Below the pieces are notes generated by a model. It had not been told where the DNA came from. It did no database searches and saw only the letters and a program-made list of their open reading frames with translations. Shown here piece after piece: positions 44,943 through 52,533 of a stretch of DNA of 64,000 nucleotides. The position numbers and the translations under genes are program-made. The stretch lies in assembly GCA_015062205.1 (NCBI GenBank), contig SUVB01000029.1, positions 24,506-88,505 of the forward strand, written 5' to 3'. This DNA comes from Desulfovibrio desulfuricans (GTDB lineage Bacteria > Desulfobacterota > Desulfovibrionia > Desulfovibrionales > Desulfovibrionaceae). Position 1 is the first letter of the stretch. Every line of letters begins with the position of its first letter.

Positions 44943-45389
44943 ATGAGTATTCAGGCTGTGGGCATGCGGGCATACAGTGAGGCCCTCCGGCATTTCAACA
45001 AGGTGGAAGGCAGCCTGCAGCAGGGCACGCCCGTCAAGGGACAGACGCTCTTTGCCAGAACGCTGGACCAGACCCTGCTGCGCGACAGCGTGGACAGGGG
45101 GCAGGATTTCGGCGCGCAGGCCGACTTTATCAGGTATCCCACCACGGCCAACACGCCCATCACCAATCCCACGAGCTTCACCGACACGGTGAAGACATCC
45201 CTGAACAGGGTCAATACCCTGGACAACGCCAAGAACATGGCCATTGACGACTTCGCCTCCGGCCGCAACCAGAACGTGCACGAACTCATGATCAGCATGC
45301 AGAAGTCCAGCCTCGCCATGAAGCTGACCAGCGCCGTGCGCGGCAAGGTGCTGGAAGCCTACAAGGAAATTTCCAAGATGCAGTTCTAG
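44943..45389 (+). CDS. fliE: Flagellar hook-basal body protein FliE, N-terminally extended
   Basis: FliE joins the MS ring to the rod. The C-terminal half is typical: SFTDTVKTSLNRVNTLDNAK and NVHELMISMQKSSLAMKLTS, ending GKVLEAYKEISKMQF. At 148 residues it is about 40 longer than E. coli FliE owing to an N-terminal extension. The ATG follows GGGAGG. A hairpin and a sigma54 promoter separate it from fliF. Confidence 0.92.
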   Translation: MSIQAVGMRAYSEALRHFNKVEGSLQQGTPVKGQTLFARTLDQTLLRDSVDRGQDFGAQADFIRYPTTANTPITNPTSFTDTVKTSLNRVNTLDNAKNMAIDDFASGRNQNVHELMISMQKSSLAMKLTSAVRGKVLEAYKEISKMQF

Positions 45390-45415
45390 CCTTTCCGCAC
45401 GCCTGCTCCTGAACG

Positions 45416-45450
45416 CGCCGCCCCTCCGCATGCCCGCCGGAGGGGCGGCG
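45416..45450 (+). terminator. Hairpin between fliE and fliF
   Basis: A 13-bp perfect stem (45416-45428 with 45438-45450) around a nine-base loop, without a clear T-run. It would end the flgB-flgC-fliE transcript, consistent with the new promoter before fliF. Confidence 0.6.
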
Positions 45451-45529
45451 GCGTCTTCTGAGCGTCAGAAATTTGAACAGGCGCGCATGCAGAAACAGCG
45501 GATGCAGGCGCGGCAAGGCTTTTCCGCTA

Positions 45530-45545
45530 TGGCACGGCAATTGCT
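45530..45545 (+). promoter_or_regulatory. Consensus sigma54 promoter of fliF
   Basis: TGGCACGGCAATTGCT is a perfect match to TGGCACG-N4-TTGCW. GG is at 45531-45532, GC at 45543-45544. It is 67 bases upstream of the fliF start, so fliF and the genes after it form a sigma54-dependent unit. Confidence 0.85.
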
Positions 45546-45611
45546 ATTTTTACGGCAATCCGGCATTGTGCCGGGGGAACACGTCATCGTCATTCCATCA
45601 GGAGAACGCCC

Positions 45612-47255
45612 ATGCCGGCCTTCATCATGCAGTTCCTCGACGCCGTCAAGAACATCTGGGGCAGAATGAGCAAGTTGCAGCGCGTGTCCGTAGTGGGGGG
45701 CACGGTCGTCATCACGGCGGCGGTCATTGGCCTTTCCATCTGGGCGTCACGGCCGGAATACCGGGTGCTGTACTCCAACCTGAGCCCGGAAGACGCGGGC
45801 GTGGTCATCAAGGCCCTGCAGACGGACAAGGTGCTGTATCAGCTCGCCGACGGCGGCAAGACCATCATGGTGCCCAAGGAATTCGTCTACGACCAGCGCA
45901 TCAAGATCGCCGGGGAGGGCGGCCTGGTGGGCCAGGGCATCGGCTTTGAAATTTTCGACAAGGTCAAGGTCGGGCAGACCGACTTTGTGCAGAAGATCAA
46001 CTACACGCGCGCGCTGCAGGGCGAACTTTCGCGCACCATCAGCGAGTTCCCCAGTGTGGAAAGCGCCCGCGTGCATCTGGTCATCCCGCGCCGCAGCCTT
46101 TTTGTGGAAGACAGGCAGTCCCCCTCGGCCTCGGTGGTGCTCAAGCTCAACCGGCCCAACCTCAAGCCAGACCAGAAAGAAATCAACGCCATCCTGAACA
46201 TGATCCTCATGGCTGTTGAGGGGCTGGACAAGATGCACGTCTCCATCACCGACAACGGCGGCAAGGTGCTGTACCAGCCCGAAGAAGACAGCATTGTGGG
46301 CGCCAACACCACGCAGATGGAGCACCGCCTGCAGGTGCAGCGCGATCTGGAGCGCCGCATCGAGGAAATGCTGATGCCCATGTACGGCCCCGGCCGCGTC
46401 ATCGCCAAGGTCAACGCCGAAATGGACTTCAGCCAGAAGACCATCCGCCGCGAGATGTTCGACCCCGAAAAGACGGCCGTGCGCAGCGAGCAGCGCAGCG
46501 AGGAAACCCAGCAGGGCCGCGCCAACCTTGAGGCGGGCGCGCCCGACGTGAACTTCCGCGCGGACGGCGTCACCGGTTCCGTCTCGGCGCAGAACGGCAG
46601 CCGCGAAACGCGCACCACCAACTACGAAATTAACAAGGAAGAGCAGCAGATTGTTTCCAACGTGGGCGATTTGCGGCGCCTGACGGTTGCAGTCCTCATT
46701 GATGGGACGTATGAAAAGAGCAACGGGGAATGGGCCTTCGTGCCGCGCAAGGCCGAAGAGCTGGAACAGGTCCGCCAGCTGGTGAGCAACGCCGTCGGCC
46801 TGGACAAGACGCGCGGCGATTCGCTGGAAGTGAGCTCCGCGCCCTTTACGGACTCCGAACCCCCCAAGGATCCCAATTTCGCCGAGATGCTCTCCGACTA
46901 TGCGGAACGCCTCGGCAAGCCCCTGCTCAATGCGCTGCTGGCCTTCCTCTTCCTGATGCTGGTGGTGCGGCCTGTGGTGCTGGCCCTCATTCGGCCCAAG
47001 GTCGAGGCGGGAGAGATGGTCGAAGGCCTGGAAGGCCTGCCCGCCGCCGAAGAGCAGCTGGCCCTCTACGAAGCCCTGGAAGAAGCTGCCAAGACCGAGG
47101 AAGAGGAAGAAGAGGACGAAGACGACGACGAATTGATTTTCAAGGATATCGAAGCATTGAAAGCGCATATCGTCACCCTTGCCGACAATCATATGGAGCA
47201 GGTTGTGACTCTGGTGCGCGGCTGGATAAAGGAAGATGAAACAGCTAAAGCCTAA
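45612..47255 (+). CDS. fliF: Flagellar MS-ring protein FliF
   Basis: This 547-residue protein has the first membrane helix at about 25-45 (VVGGTVVITAAVIGLSIWA), the periplasmic ring-building region (YRVLYSNLSPEDAGVVIKAL, VQKINYTRALQGELSRTISE, VESARVHLVIPRRSLF), the second helix at about 440-462 (LLAFLFLMLVVRPVVLALI) and an acidic cytoplasmic tail. The last helix, DNHMEQVVTLVRGWIKED, is the segment that binds the FliG N-terminal domain. ATG follows GGAG. The next small gene overlaps its last 20 bases and repeats this helix. Confidence 0.96.
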   Translation: MPAFIMQFLDAVKNIWGRMSKLQRVSVVGGTVVITAAVIGLSIWASRPEYRVLYSNLSPEDAGVVIKALQTDKVLYQLADGGKTIMVPKEFVYDQRIKIAGEGGLVGQGIGFEIFDKVKVGQTDFVQKINYTRALQGELSRTISEFPSVESARVHLVIPRRSLFVEDRQSPSASVVLKLNRPNLKPDQKEINAILNMILMAVEGLDKMHVSITDNGGKVLYQPEEDSIVGANTTQMEHRLQVQRDLERRIEEMLMPMYGPGRVIAKVNAEMDFSQKTIRREMFDPEKTAVRSEQRSEETQQGRANLEAGAPDVNFRADGVTGSVSAQNGSRETRTTNYEINKEEQQIVSNVGDLRRLTVAVLIDGTYEKSNGEWAFVPRKAEELEQVRQLVSNAVGLDKTRGDSLEVSSAPFTDSEPPKDPNFAEMLSDYAERLGKPLLNALLAFLFLMLVVRPVVLALIRPKVEAGEMVEGLEGLPAAEEQLALYEALEEAAKTEEEEEEDEDDDELIFKDIEALKAHIVTLADNHMEQVVTLVRGWIKEDETAKA

Positions 47256-47442
47256 CAGTGCCGGCCGGTTGCCCGGGGGGAGCGCCGACGGCCCGTCGCT
47301 GGCGGAACTCAGGGCGCAGCGTCGGGCGCAGCGGGAAACCAATCAGCGGGTAGAGGAATTGAAGCTGCGGGTGCTGCGGTTTACCGAGCAGCATATGGAA
47401 CAGGCCGTGCGCCTCATCAAGCGCTGGCTTGCAGAGGGATGA
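47236..47442 (+). CDS. Small protein repeating the FliF C-terminal FliG-binding helix
   Basis: This 68-residue protein starts inside the end of fliF in another frame. Its first half is basic and disordered (SLAELRAQRRAQRETNQR). Its second half, VEELKLRVLRFTEQHMEQ then AVRLIKRWLAEG, aligns without gaps with the end of FliF, IEALKAHIVTLADNHMEQ then VVTLVRGWIKED. It thus looks like a duplicated FliG-binding segment encoded as a free peptide. The AAGGA site is close to the ATG (short spacing). It lies between fliF and fliG in the operon. I know no described family for it. Confidence 0.72.
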   Translation: MKQLKPNSAGRLPGGSADGPSLAELRAQRRAQRETNQRVEELKLRVLRFTEQHMEQAVRLIKRWLAEG

Positions 47443-47448
47443 CCACCC

Positions 47449-47485
47449 GGTTCCGGAGAGGCCCCACAGGCTTCCCCGGAACCGT
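47449..47485. repeat. 9-bp inverted repeat before fliG
   Basis: CGGTTCCGG (47449-47457) pairs with CCGGAACCG (47477-47485), with a 19-base loop and no T-run. It could tune expression between the small gene and fliG. Confidence 0.5.
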
Positions 47486-47552
47486 CCTTGCGGAAAAGAC
47501 GCCCCGGGGGCGCAGCCGCGACGCTGCGGCGGAATGAAGGAAGGAGCGGCAG

Positions 47553-48548
47553 ATGGAGTTGACCGGCAAACAGCGTATCGCCGTGCTGTTGCTCGCCATG
47601 GGCGACAAGTTTACGGCGGACGTGTTCAAACGCATGGAGCGGCAGGAAATTGCCGATATCTCCAAGGCCATCGTGGAGCTGGAGCCCGTGCCCCGCGAAA
47701 CGGTGGAGGAAGTGCTGCGCGACTTCCACGAATCGCTGGTCGAGGGCGTGGACATGATTGCCGGCGGCAGCGACACGCTGAAGCGCCTGCTGGTCAAGAA
47801 CCTTGACCCGGAAACCGCCAAGTACGTCATGGATTCCCTGAGCCTGGACACGGGCCCGGCTCCCTTCCGCGATCTGGAGCAGGTCAGCCCCAAGCTGCTC
47901 TCGCAGGTGCTGCGCAACGAGCATCCGCAGACGCTGGCCCTCATCCTCGGGCATCTGCACCCGGATCAGGCCGCCAGCCTGCTGACCAGCCTGCCCGCAG
48001 GCGTGCGCGCCGAAGTGCTCATGCGTCTGGCCCGTCTGGAGGCCGTGTCCGAAGACATGCTCATGGAGGTGGACAAGGTGCTCACCAGCCAGCTTATCGC
48101 CATGGGCGGCAAGGAGGGCAAAAAGGTGGGCGGCGTGCAGTCCGTGGCCGAAATCCTCAATGCCGTGGATCGCGCCACCGAAGAGGAAGTGCTCTCGGAA
48201 ATCGAGGAAGACTCCGCCCAGATGGCCGAAGACATCCGCAACCTCATGTTTGTGTTCGAGGACTGCAAGAGCATCGACGACAAGGGCATCCGCGAGATGC
48301 TCAAGGAAATCTCCAACGAGGATCTCACGTTGGCCCTGCGCGGGGCCAGCGACGACCTCAAGGAAAAGATATTCAAGAACATGTCGGAGCGCGCGGCCAA
48401 CATGATCCGCGAGGAACTGGAATTCATGGGCCCTGCCAAGCTCTCGGACGTGGAGGACGCGCAGCAGAACATCGTCAAGGTGGTGCGCCGCCTCGAAAGC
48501 GAGAACAAGCTGGTCATCAGCAGGGGGTCGGGCGACGTGTTTGTGTAG
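47553..48548 (+). CDS. fliG: Flagellar motor switch protein FliG
   Basis: This 331-residue switch protein has an N-terminal domain that binds FliF (MELTGKQRIAVLLLAMGDKF), a middle domain with the EHPQT motif (VLRNEHPQTLALILGHLHPD) and a C-terminal torque domain with conserved charged residues (CKSIDDKGIREMLKEIS, KEKIFKNMSERAANMIREEL). ATG follows AAGGAG. The length is standard. Confidence 0.97.
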   Translation: MELTGKQRIAVLLLAMGDKFTADVFKRMERQEIADISKAIVELEPVPRETVEEVLRDFHESLVEGVDMIAGGSDTLKRLLVKNLDPETAKYVMDSLSLDTGPAPFRDLEQVSPKLLSQVLRNEHPQTLALILGHLHPDQAASLLTSLPAGVRAEVLMRLARLEAVSEDMLMEVDKVLTSQLIAMGGKEGKKVGGVQSVAEILNAVDRATEEEVLSEIEEDSAQMAEDIRNLMFVFEDCKSIDDKGIREMLKEISNEDLTLALRGASDDLKEKIFKNMSERAANMIREELEFMGPAKLSDVEDAQQNIVKVVRRLESENKLVISRGSGDVFV

Positions 48549-48638
48549 GCGGGCATGTCGGCGGCATTGTTGTAACGGTAACGGGGAAACCTCCGGCCTT
48601 CGCCTTTTGCCGGGCGTGCCGGACAGGCGGGACAGGTC

Positions 48639-50201
48639 ATGGCGTCAGAGCAGTTGCGCAAAAAATGGGGCGTTATCTTCATGGGCGAGCGGGAAACCAC
48701 CCCCCAGGAGCTTGAAGCCATGCGCGAGCCCGTGATGCGCGAACGCCGGCAGCGCCAGGAGCAGGAAAATTACCTTGCCCGGGTGCGCGCCAAGGCCGAG
48801 GAACGCGCGCGCGAGATTCTGGGCGCCGCCTATGCGGAACGGCAGAATGTGCTGGCCGAGGCGCGCGCGGAAGCGGAAGCGCAGACCCGCCGGGCCGCCG
48901 ATGAAGCGGCGGCGCTCAAGGCGCAGGCTCAGGCCGCGCTGGACGAGGCCGAAGCGGAACGGCAGAAGGCCGCCGCCCTGCGCGAGGAAGCCGTGCAGGT
49001 TCTGGAGCGTTCGCGCCATGAGGGCTTTCAGACGGGTATGGAGCAGGCGGGCGCGGAACTGAAGGAATTTCGCGCCGAGGTGGCGCGCATGCTTGGCGGG
49101 GTGCTGCGCGGCCTCGAAGGGCAGCGGGCCGTCATGTGCGAGGCCTGGCGCGACGAACTGACGGAATTGACCCGCACGGCTGTGGAGGCCGGCACAGGCT
49201 GGGTGCTGCAGAAAGAGCACCGGCAGGTGCTGCGCAGTCTGGTGCTCGAATCCCTGCATCTGCTGGAAGATCGCGCCACCGTCACGGTGCGTGTGCACCC
49301 CGACGACGAGGAAGTGGTGGGCGACATGTTCAAGGCCGCCCGCGAACGCGTGCCCGAGCTGCGTCAGTGGATTGTCGAGGGGGATTCCACGCTGGAGCCC
49401 GGGGATATTGTGGCTGAGAGCGTCAGCGGCAGCGTGGAAAATCTGCGCGCCTATTACCGGGAGTTGGTCGGTAACATCCTGGAGCACCTGACCCTGCCCC
49501 AGAGCGAGGCTGAAGCGCAGGCCGAGGCCGCCCTGGCCGAAACCGTGGCCCGTGACGAGGAACAGCTGGCCGCCGTCGTCAGGGAGGCGGAACCCGAGCC
49601 CGAGCCGGAACCGGAGGCCCCTGCGCCGGAAGGCTCTGCGCAGGCCGCACCGCCTCCGGATGCGGATGCCCCTGTCGTTCCGGAAGCGGCGGATGCCGCC
49701 CTGCCCGCCGACATGGAGGAGGCCCCCGCGCGGGATGTGGTCATGCCGCCCATGCGCATGCAGGCGGAACAGCCGCCTGAACCCGTCCCTGACGCGCCGT
49801 CGCCGGATATGGCCGCCGCGCAGCCTCCGGATATGCCGCCTGCCCCGGCGCAGGCCGTCGTGCCCGACGCGCCGGACGATCTGCCGCCGGACATGAACGG
49901 GACGGAAGCCGGCGAGGCCGCTGCGGCCGCCGCGCAGCCTCCCGTTGCCGGTCTGCCGGAAGAGGCGCTCCTGCCGGACGTCCTTCCCGACGGGCCTGAG
50001 GGAGCGGACGCGCCGGAGCCGGAACCACAGGCCCCGCCGCACGCGGCGCAGCCCGCCCCCTCCGACCATCCCAGTCTGGCCGAGCTGGAAGACGAGCTCT
50101 TCCCCCTGCCCGAGGAAGGCGCAGTTCCTTCCGGCGCGGACGCCGCCAGTGACTTTTTCTCCGGCGGAGGCTTTCTGCCCGGTTCGGAACACCAGGGCTG
50201 A
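48639..50201 (+). CDS. fliH: Flagellar assembly protein FliH with long acidic/proline tail
   Basis: FliH is the stator-like regulator of the FliI ATPase. Residues 1-130 are a charged coiled coil (ERARE, QAQAALDEAEAERQ); residues about 130-287 form the FliH/YscL domain (SVENLRAYYRELVGNILEHL, VRVHPDDEEVVGDMF, GDSTLEPGDIVAES). A further 230 residues rich in Pro, Ala, Glu and Asp (for example EPEPEPEPEAPAPEG and PPDMPPAPAQAVVPDAPDD) extend the C-terminus, roughly doubling the usual length of about 230-290. The tail ends with a less repetitive HPSLAELEDELFPLPEEG and DFFSGGGFLPGSEH. fliI follows 17 bases later. Confidence 0.85.
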   Translation: MASEQLRKKWGVIFMGERETTPQELEAMREPVMRERRQRQEQENYLARVRAKAEERAREILGAAYAERQNVLAEARAEAEAQTRRAADEAAALKAQAQAALDEAEAERQKAAALREEAVQVLERSRHEGFQTGMEQAGAELKEFRAEVARMLGGVLRGLEGQRAVMCEAWRDELTELTRTAVEAGTGWVLQKEHRQVLRSLVLESLHLLEDRATVTVRVHPDDEEVVGDMFKAARERVPELRQWIVEGDSTLEPGDIVAESVSGSVENLRAYYRELVGNILEHLTLPQSEAEAQAEAALAETVARDEEQLAAVVREAEPEPEPEPEAPAPEGSAQAAPPPDADAPVVPEAADAALPADMEEAPARDVVMPPMRMQAEQPPEPVPDAPSPDMAAAQPPDMPPAPAQAVVPDAPDDLPPDMNGTEAGEAAAAAAQPPVAGLPEEALLPDVLPDGPEGADAPEPEPQAPPHAAQPAPSDHPSLAELEDELFPLPEEGAVPSGADAASDFFSGGGFLPGSEHQG

Positions 50202-50218
50202 TTCCTATCGAGAATGCC

Positions 50219-51682
50219 ATGAGACTGGAGCCCAAAGCCTGCATCAACCTGCTGCGCGCCGGAACGCCGACGCGCCTGTACGGCAAGGTCAACAAGGTCG
50301 TGGGCCTGGTGGCCGAAGGCAGCGGCCTGCGCGCGCCGCTGGGCGCGGTCTGCCACATGCTGCCCGATGACGGGGACGAGGGCATCGCCGCCGAGGTGGT
50401 GGGCTTCCGCGGCGGCAACCTGCTGTTCATGCCCTATGGCGACATGCGCGGCATCCGTCCCGGCAGCCGCATCCGCAATACCAGCCTGCCGCCCGTCTTT
50501 CCCGTGGGGCCGGACCTGCTGGGCCGCGCCTTCGACGCCTTCGGCACGCCGCTGGACGCCGGGCCGCCCGTCAGCACGGAACTGTATGCCTCGCCCCTGC
50601 CCTCCGGAGAGAATTCCCGCGAGGGCTTTGAGCGGCAGATGGCTGAGCAGCGCGCCCATGAACCCGCCTGGGCCACAGAGGCCCGCCGCCTCTGGCATCC
50701 CGAGTTGGCCCCGCTCTACACCGACCCGCCGAGCCCTCTGCAACGCCCCAGAATCACGGATATCCTGGATGTGGGCGTGCGTTCGGTCAACAGCCTCATC
50801 ACCCTGGGCAAGGGCCAGCGCGTGGGCATCATGGCCGGCTCGGGCGTGGGCAAGTCCACGCTCATGGGCATGATGGCCCGCTATACCCGGGCGGACGTCA
50901 ACGTCATTGCCCTCATCGGCGAGCGCGGGCGCGAAGTGGTGGAATTCATGGAGCGCGACCTGGGGCCGGAGGGCATGGCCCGCTCCGTGCTGGTCATCGC
51001 CACGTCCGACCAGTCGCCGCTGGTGCGCATGCGCGCCGCCTACGCCGCCACCTCCGTGGCGGAATACTTCCGCGACAAGGGCATGGACGTGCTCCTGATG
51101 ATGGATTCCGTCACCCGTTTCGCCATGGCCAGCCGCGAAGTGGGACTCGCCGTGGGCGAGCCGCCCACCACCAAGGGCTACACGCCCTCGGTCTTCGCCC
51201 AGCTGCCCAAGCTGCTGGAGCGCGCCGGGCGATCCTCCAAGGGCACCATCACGGGCATCTACACCGTGCTGGTGGACGGCGACGACTTCAACGAGCCCAT
51301 TGCCGACGCCGTGCGCTCCATCCTCGACGGGCACATCGTGCTCACGCGCGATCTGGCGGACCAGGGGCACTTCCCGGCCATTGACGTGCTGCGCTCCATC
51401 AGCCGCCTGCGTTCGGAAATCTGCGAACGGGCAGACGTGCTGGCCGGGCGCGTCGTCACGCGCTGGATGAGCACCTACCGCCGCGTGGAAGACATGGTCA
51501 ATATCGGGGCCTATTCCAAGGGCGCCAATCCGGAGATTGACGCCGCCATCGCCAAGATGCCCGCCATCAACGCCTTCCTCTGCCAGGATGTGGGCGACCC
51601 GCAGCATGTGGAGGAATGCTTCGCCCAGATGCGCGCCCTGGCGGAGACAGGCAGCGCTGCCCCGCCGCAGGCGGCGCACTGA
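50219..51682 (+). CDS. fliI: Flagellum-specific ATPase FliI
   Basis: This 487-residue ATPase of the type III export apparatus has Walker A GIMAGSGVGKSTLMGMMARY, IGERGREVVEFMERDL, DVLLMMDSVTRFAMASREVG and the signature GYTPSVFAQLPKLLERAG; FNEPIADAVRSILDGHIVLT follows. It has a somewhat long insert at about 120-170. It is directly after fliH. The expected fliJ is absent from the next position, where a nuclease gene lies. Confidence 0.96.
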   Translation: MRLEPKACINLLRAGTPTRLYGKVNKVVGLVAEGSGLRAPLGAVCHMLPDDGDEGIAAEVVGFRGGNLLFMPYGDMRGIRPGSRIRNTSLPPVFPVGPDLLGRAFDAFGTPLDAGPPVSTELYASPLPSGENSREGFERQMAEQRAHEPAWATEARRLWHPELAPLYTDPPSPLQRPRITDILDVGVRSVNSLITLGKGQRVGIMAGSGVGKSTLMGMMARYTRADVNVIALIGERGREVVEFMERDLGPEGMARSVLVIATSDQSPLVRMRAAYAATSVAEYFRDKGMDVLLMMDSVTRFAMASREVGLAVGEPPTTKGYTPSVFAQLPKLLERAGRSSKGTITGIYTVLVDGDDFNEPIADAVRSILDGHIVLTRDLADQGHFPAIDVLRSISRLRSEICERADVLAGRVVTRWMSTYRRVEDMVNIGAYSKGANPEIDAAIAKMPAINAFLCQDVGDPQHVEECFAQMRALAETGSAAPPQAAH

Positions 51683-51729
51683 CGACATTCACGGCTTCCC
51701 TGACGCCTTTCCCGATGCCCATCCCTGCC

Positions 51730-52287
51730 ATGAACATCCGCATATCCTTCCTGCTTGCAGCCTTCCTTTTGCTGCCGTCCGCAGCGTGCGGCTGGCCCGC
51801 GTCCGTGTCCGCCGTCCATGACGGAGACACCGTGCAGGTACGGGGGCTGCGTGACGGCGTCACACGCTCCGTGCGCGTCTACGGCGTGGATTGCCCGGAG
51901 TTGCGCCAACCCTTCGGGCCGGAGGCCCGCGCCGTGACGGAAACCTTGCTGCGGGGCAGGGTGGTGCAGGTTATCCCCACGGCCTCGCGCAGGTCCTATC
52001 GGCGGGAGGTGGCCGGGGTTGTGCTGCTGGACGACATGATCGTGCTGCAGGACGCGCTGGTGAGCGCCGGTCTTGCCTGGGTGGACAACCGGTTCTGCAG
52101 GCTGGCTGTCTGCGATCTGTGGCGGCAGCATCAGGCCGACGCCAGGACGGCCCGGCGCGGGCTCTGGGCGGCAGAGAACCCCGTCCCGCCGTGGCAGTGG
52201 AGGAAAATGCGCCGCCATGCGAGGGCCGGAACCCGTGAGCCGGCAGCGACGGGCGAAGCCCCGCAGAAGCGGAAGAGGAACAGATAG
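51730..52287 (+). CDS. Secreted thermonuclease-family nuclease
   Basis: This 185-residue exported SNase-like nuclease has a signal peptide (ISFLLAAFLLLPSAACGW). The active-site residues are all present: SAVHDGDTVQV (Asp21), VRVYGVDCPELRQPFGPEA (Arg35, Asp40, Glu43 equivalents) and SYRREVAGVVLLDD (Arg87). It ends in a basic tail (KRKRNR). It is paralogous to the altered protein at 42329 (shared RQPFG-EA and LAWVD). It starts 47 bases after fliI with a weak ribosome-binding site; whether it is co-transcribed with the flagellar genes is unclear. Confidence 0.87.
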   Translation: MNIRISFLLAAFLLLPSAACGWPASVSAVHDGDTVQVRGLRDGVTRSVRVYGVDCPELRQPFGPEARAVTETLLRGRVVQVIPTASRRSYRREVAGVVLLDDMIVLQDALVSAGLAWVDNRFCRLAVCDLWRQHQADARTARRGLWAAENPVPPWQWRKMRRHARAGTREPAATGEAPQKRKRNR

Positions 52288-52533
52288 GCGTCGGCGGCAT
52301 CCCGCGCGGCCTTTTGCCGCACCTGTGCCCCGGGGAGCCTCCGCCGTTTCCTGACCGGCATTCCCGTGGGCTGCGGCCGTGTCGGCGGTTTCCCCCTTTT
52401 CCCCATTGGCGGCGACCATGCCGGGATTTTCGTCCCATGCGCCTTGAAGGCGGCGTGAGGCTGTGGTACCTTTGCCAAATACCTCCGGGCGCGCCGCTGT
52501 GGAGCCGCAGGCGGGCCCTGTTCGGGAGCCGTC

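Noticed and set aside
47225..47260. Programmed frameshift joining FliF to the small downstream protein
   Set aside because: No slippery heptamer was seen, FliF already ends with its own FliG-binding helix, and the small gene has its own ATG and an AAGGA.
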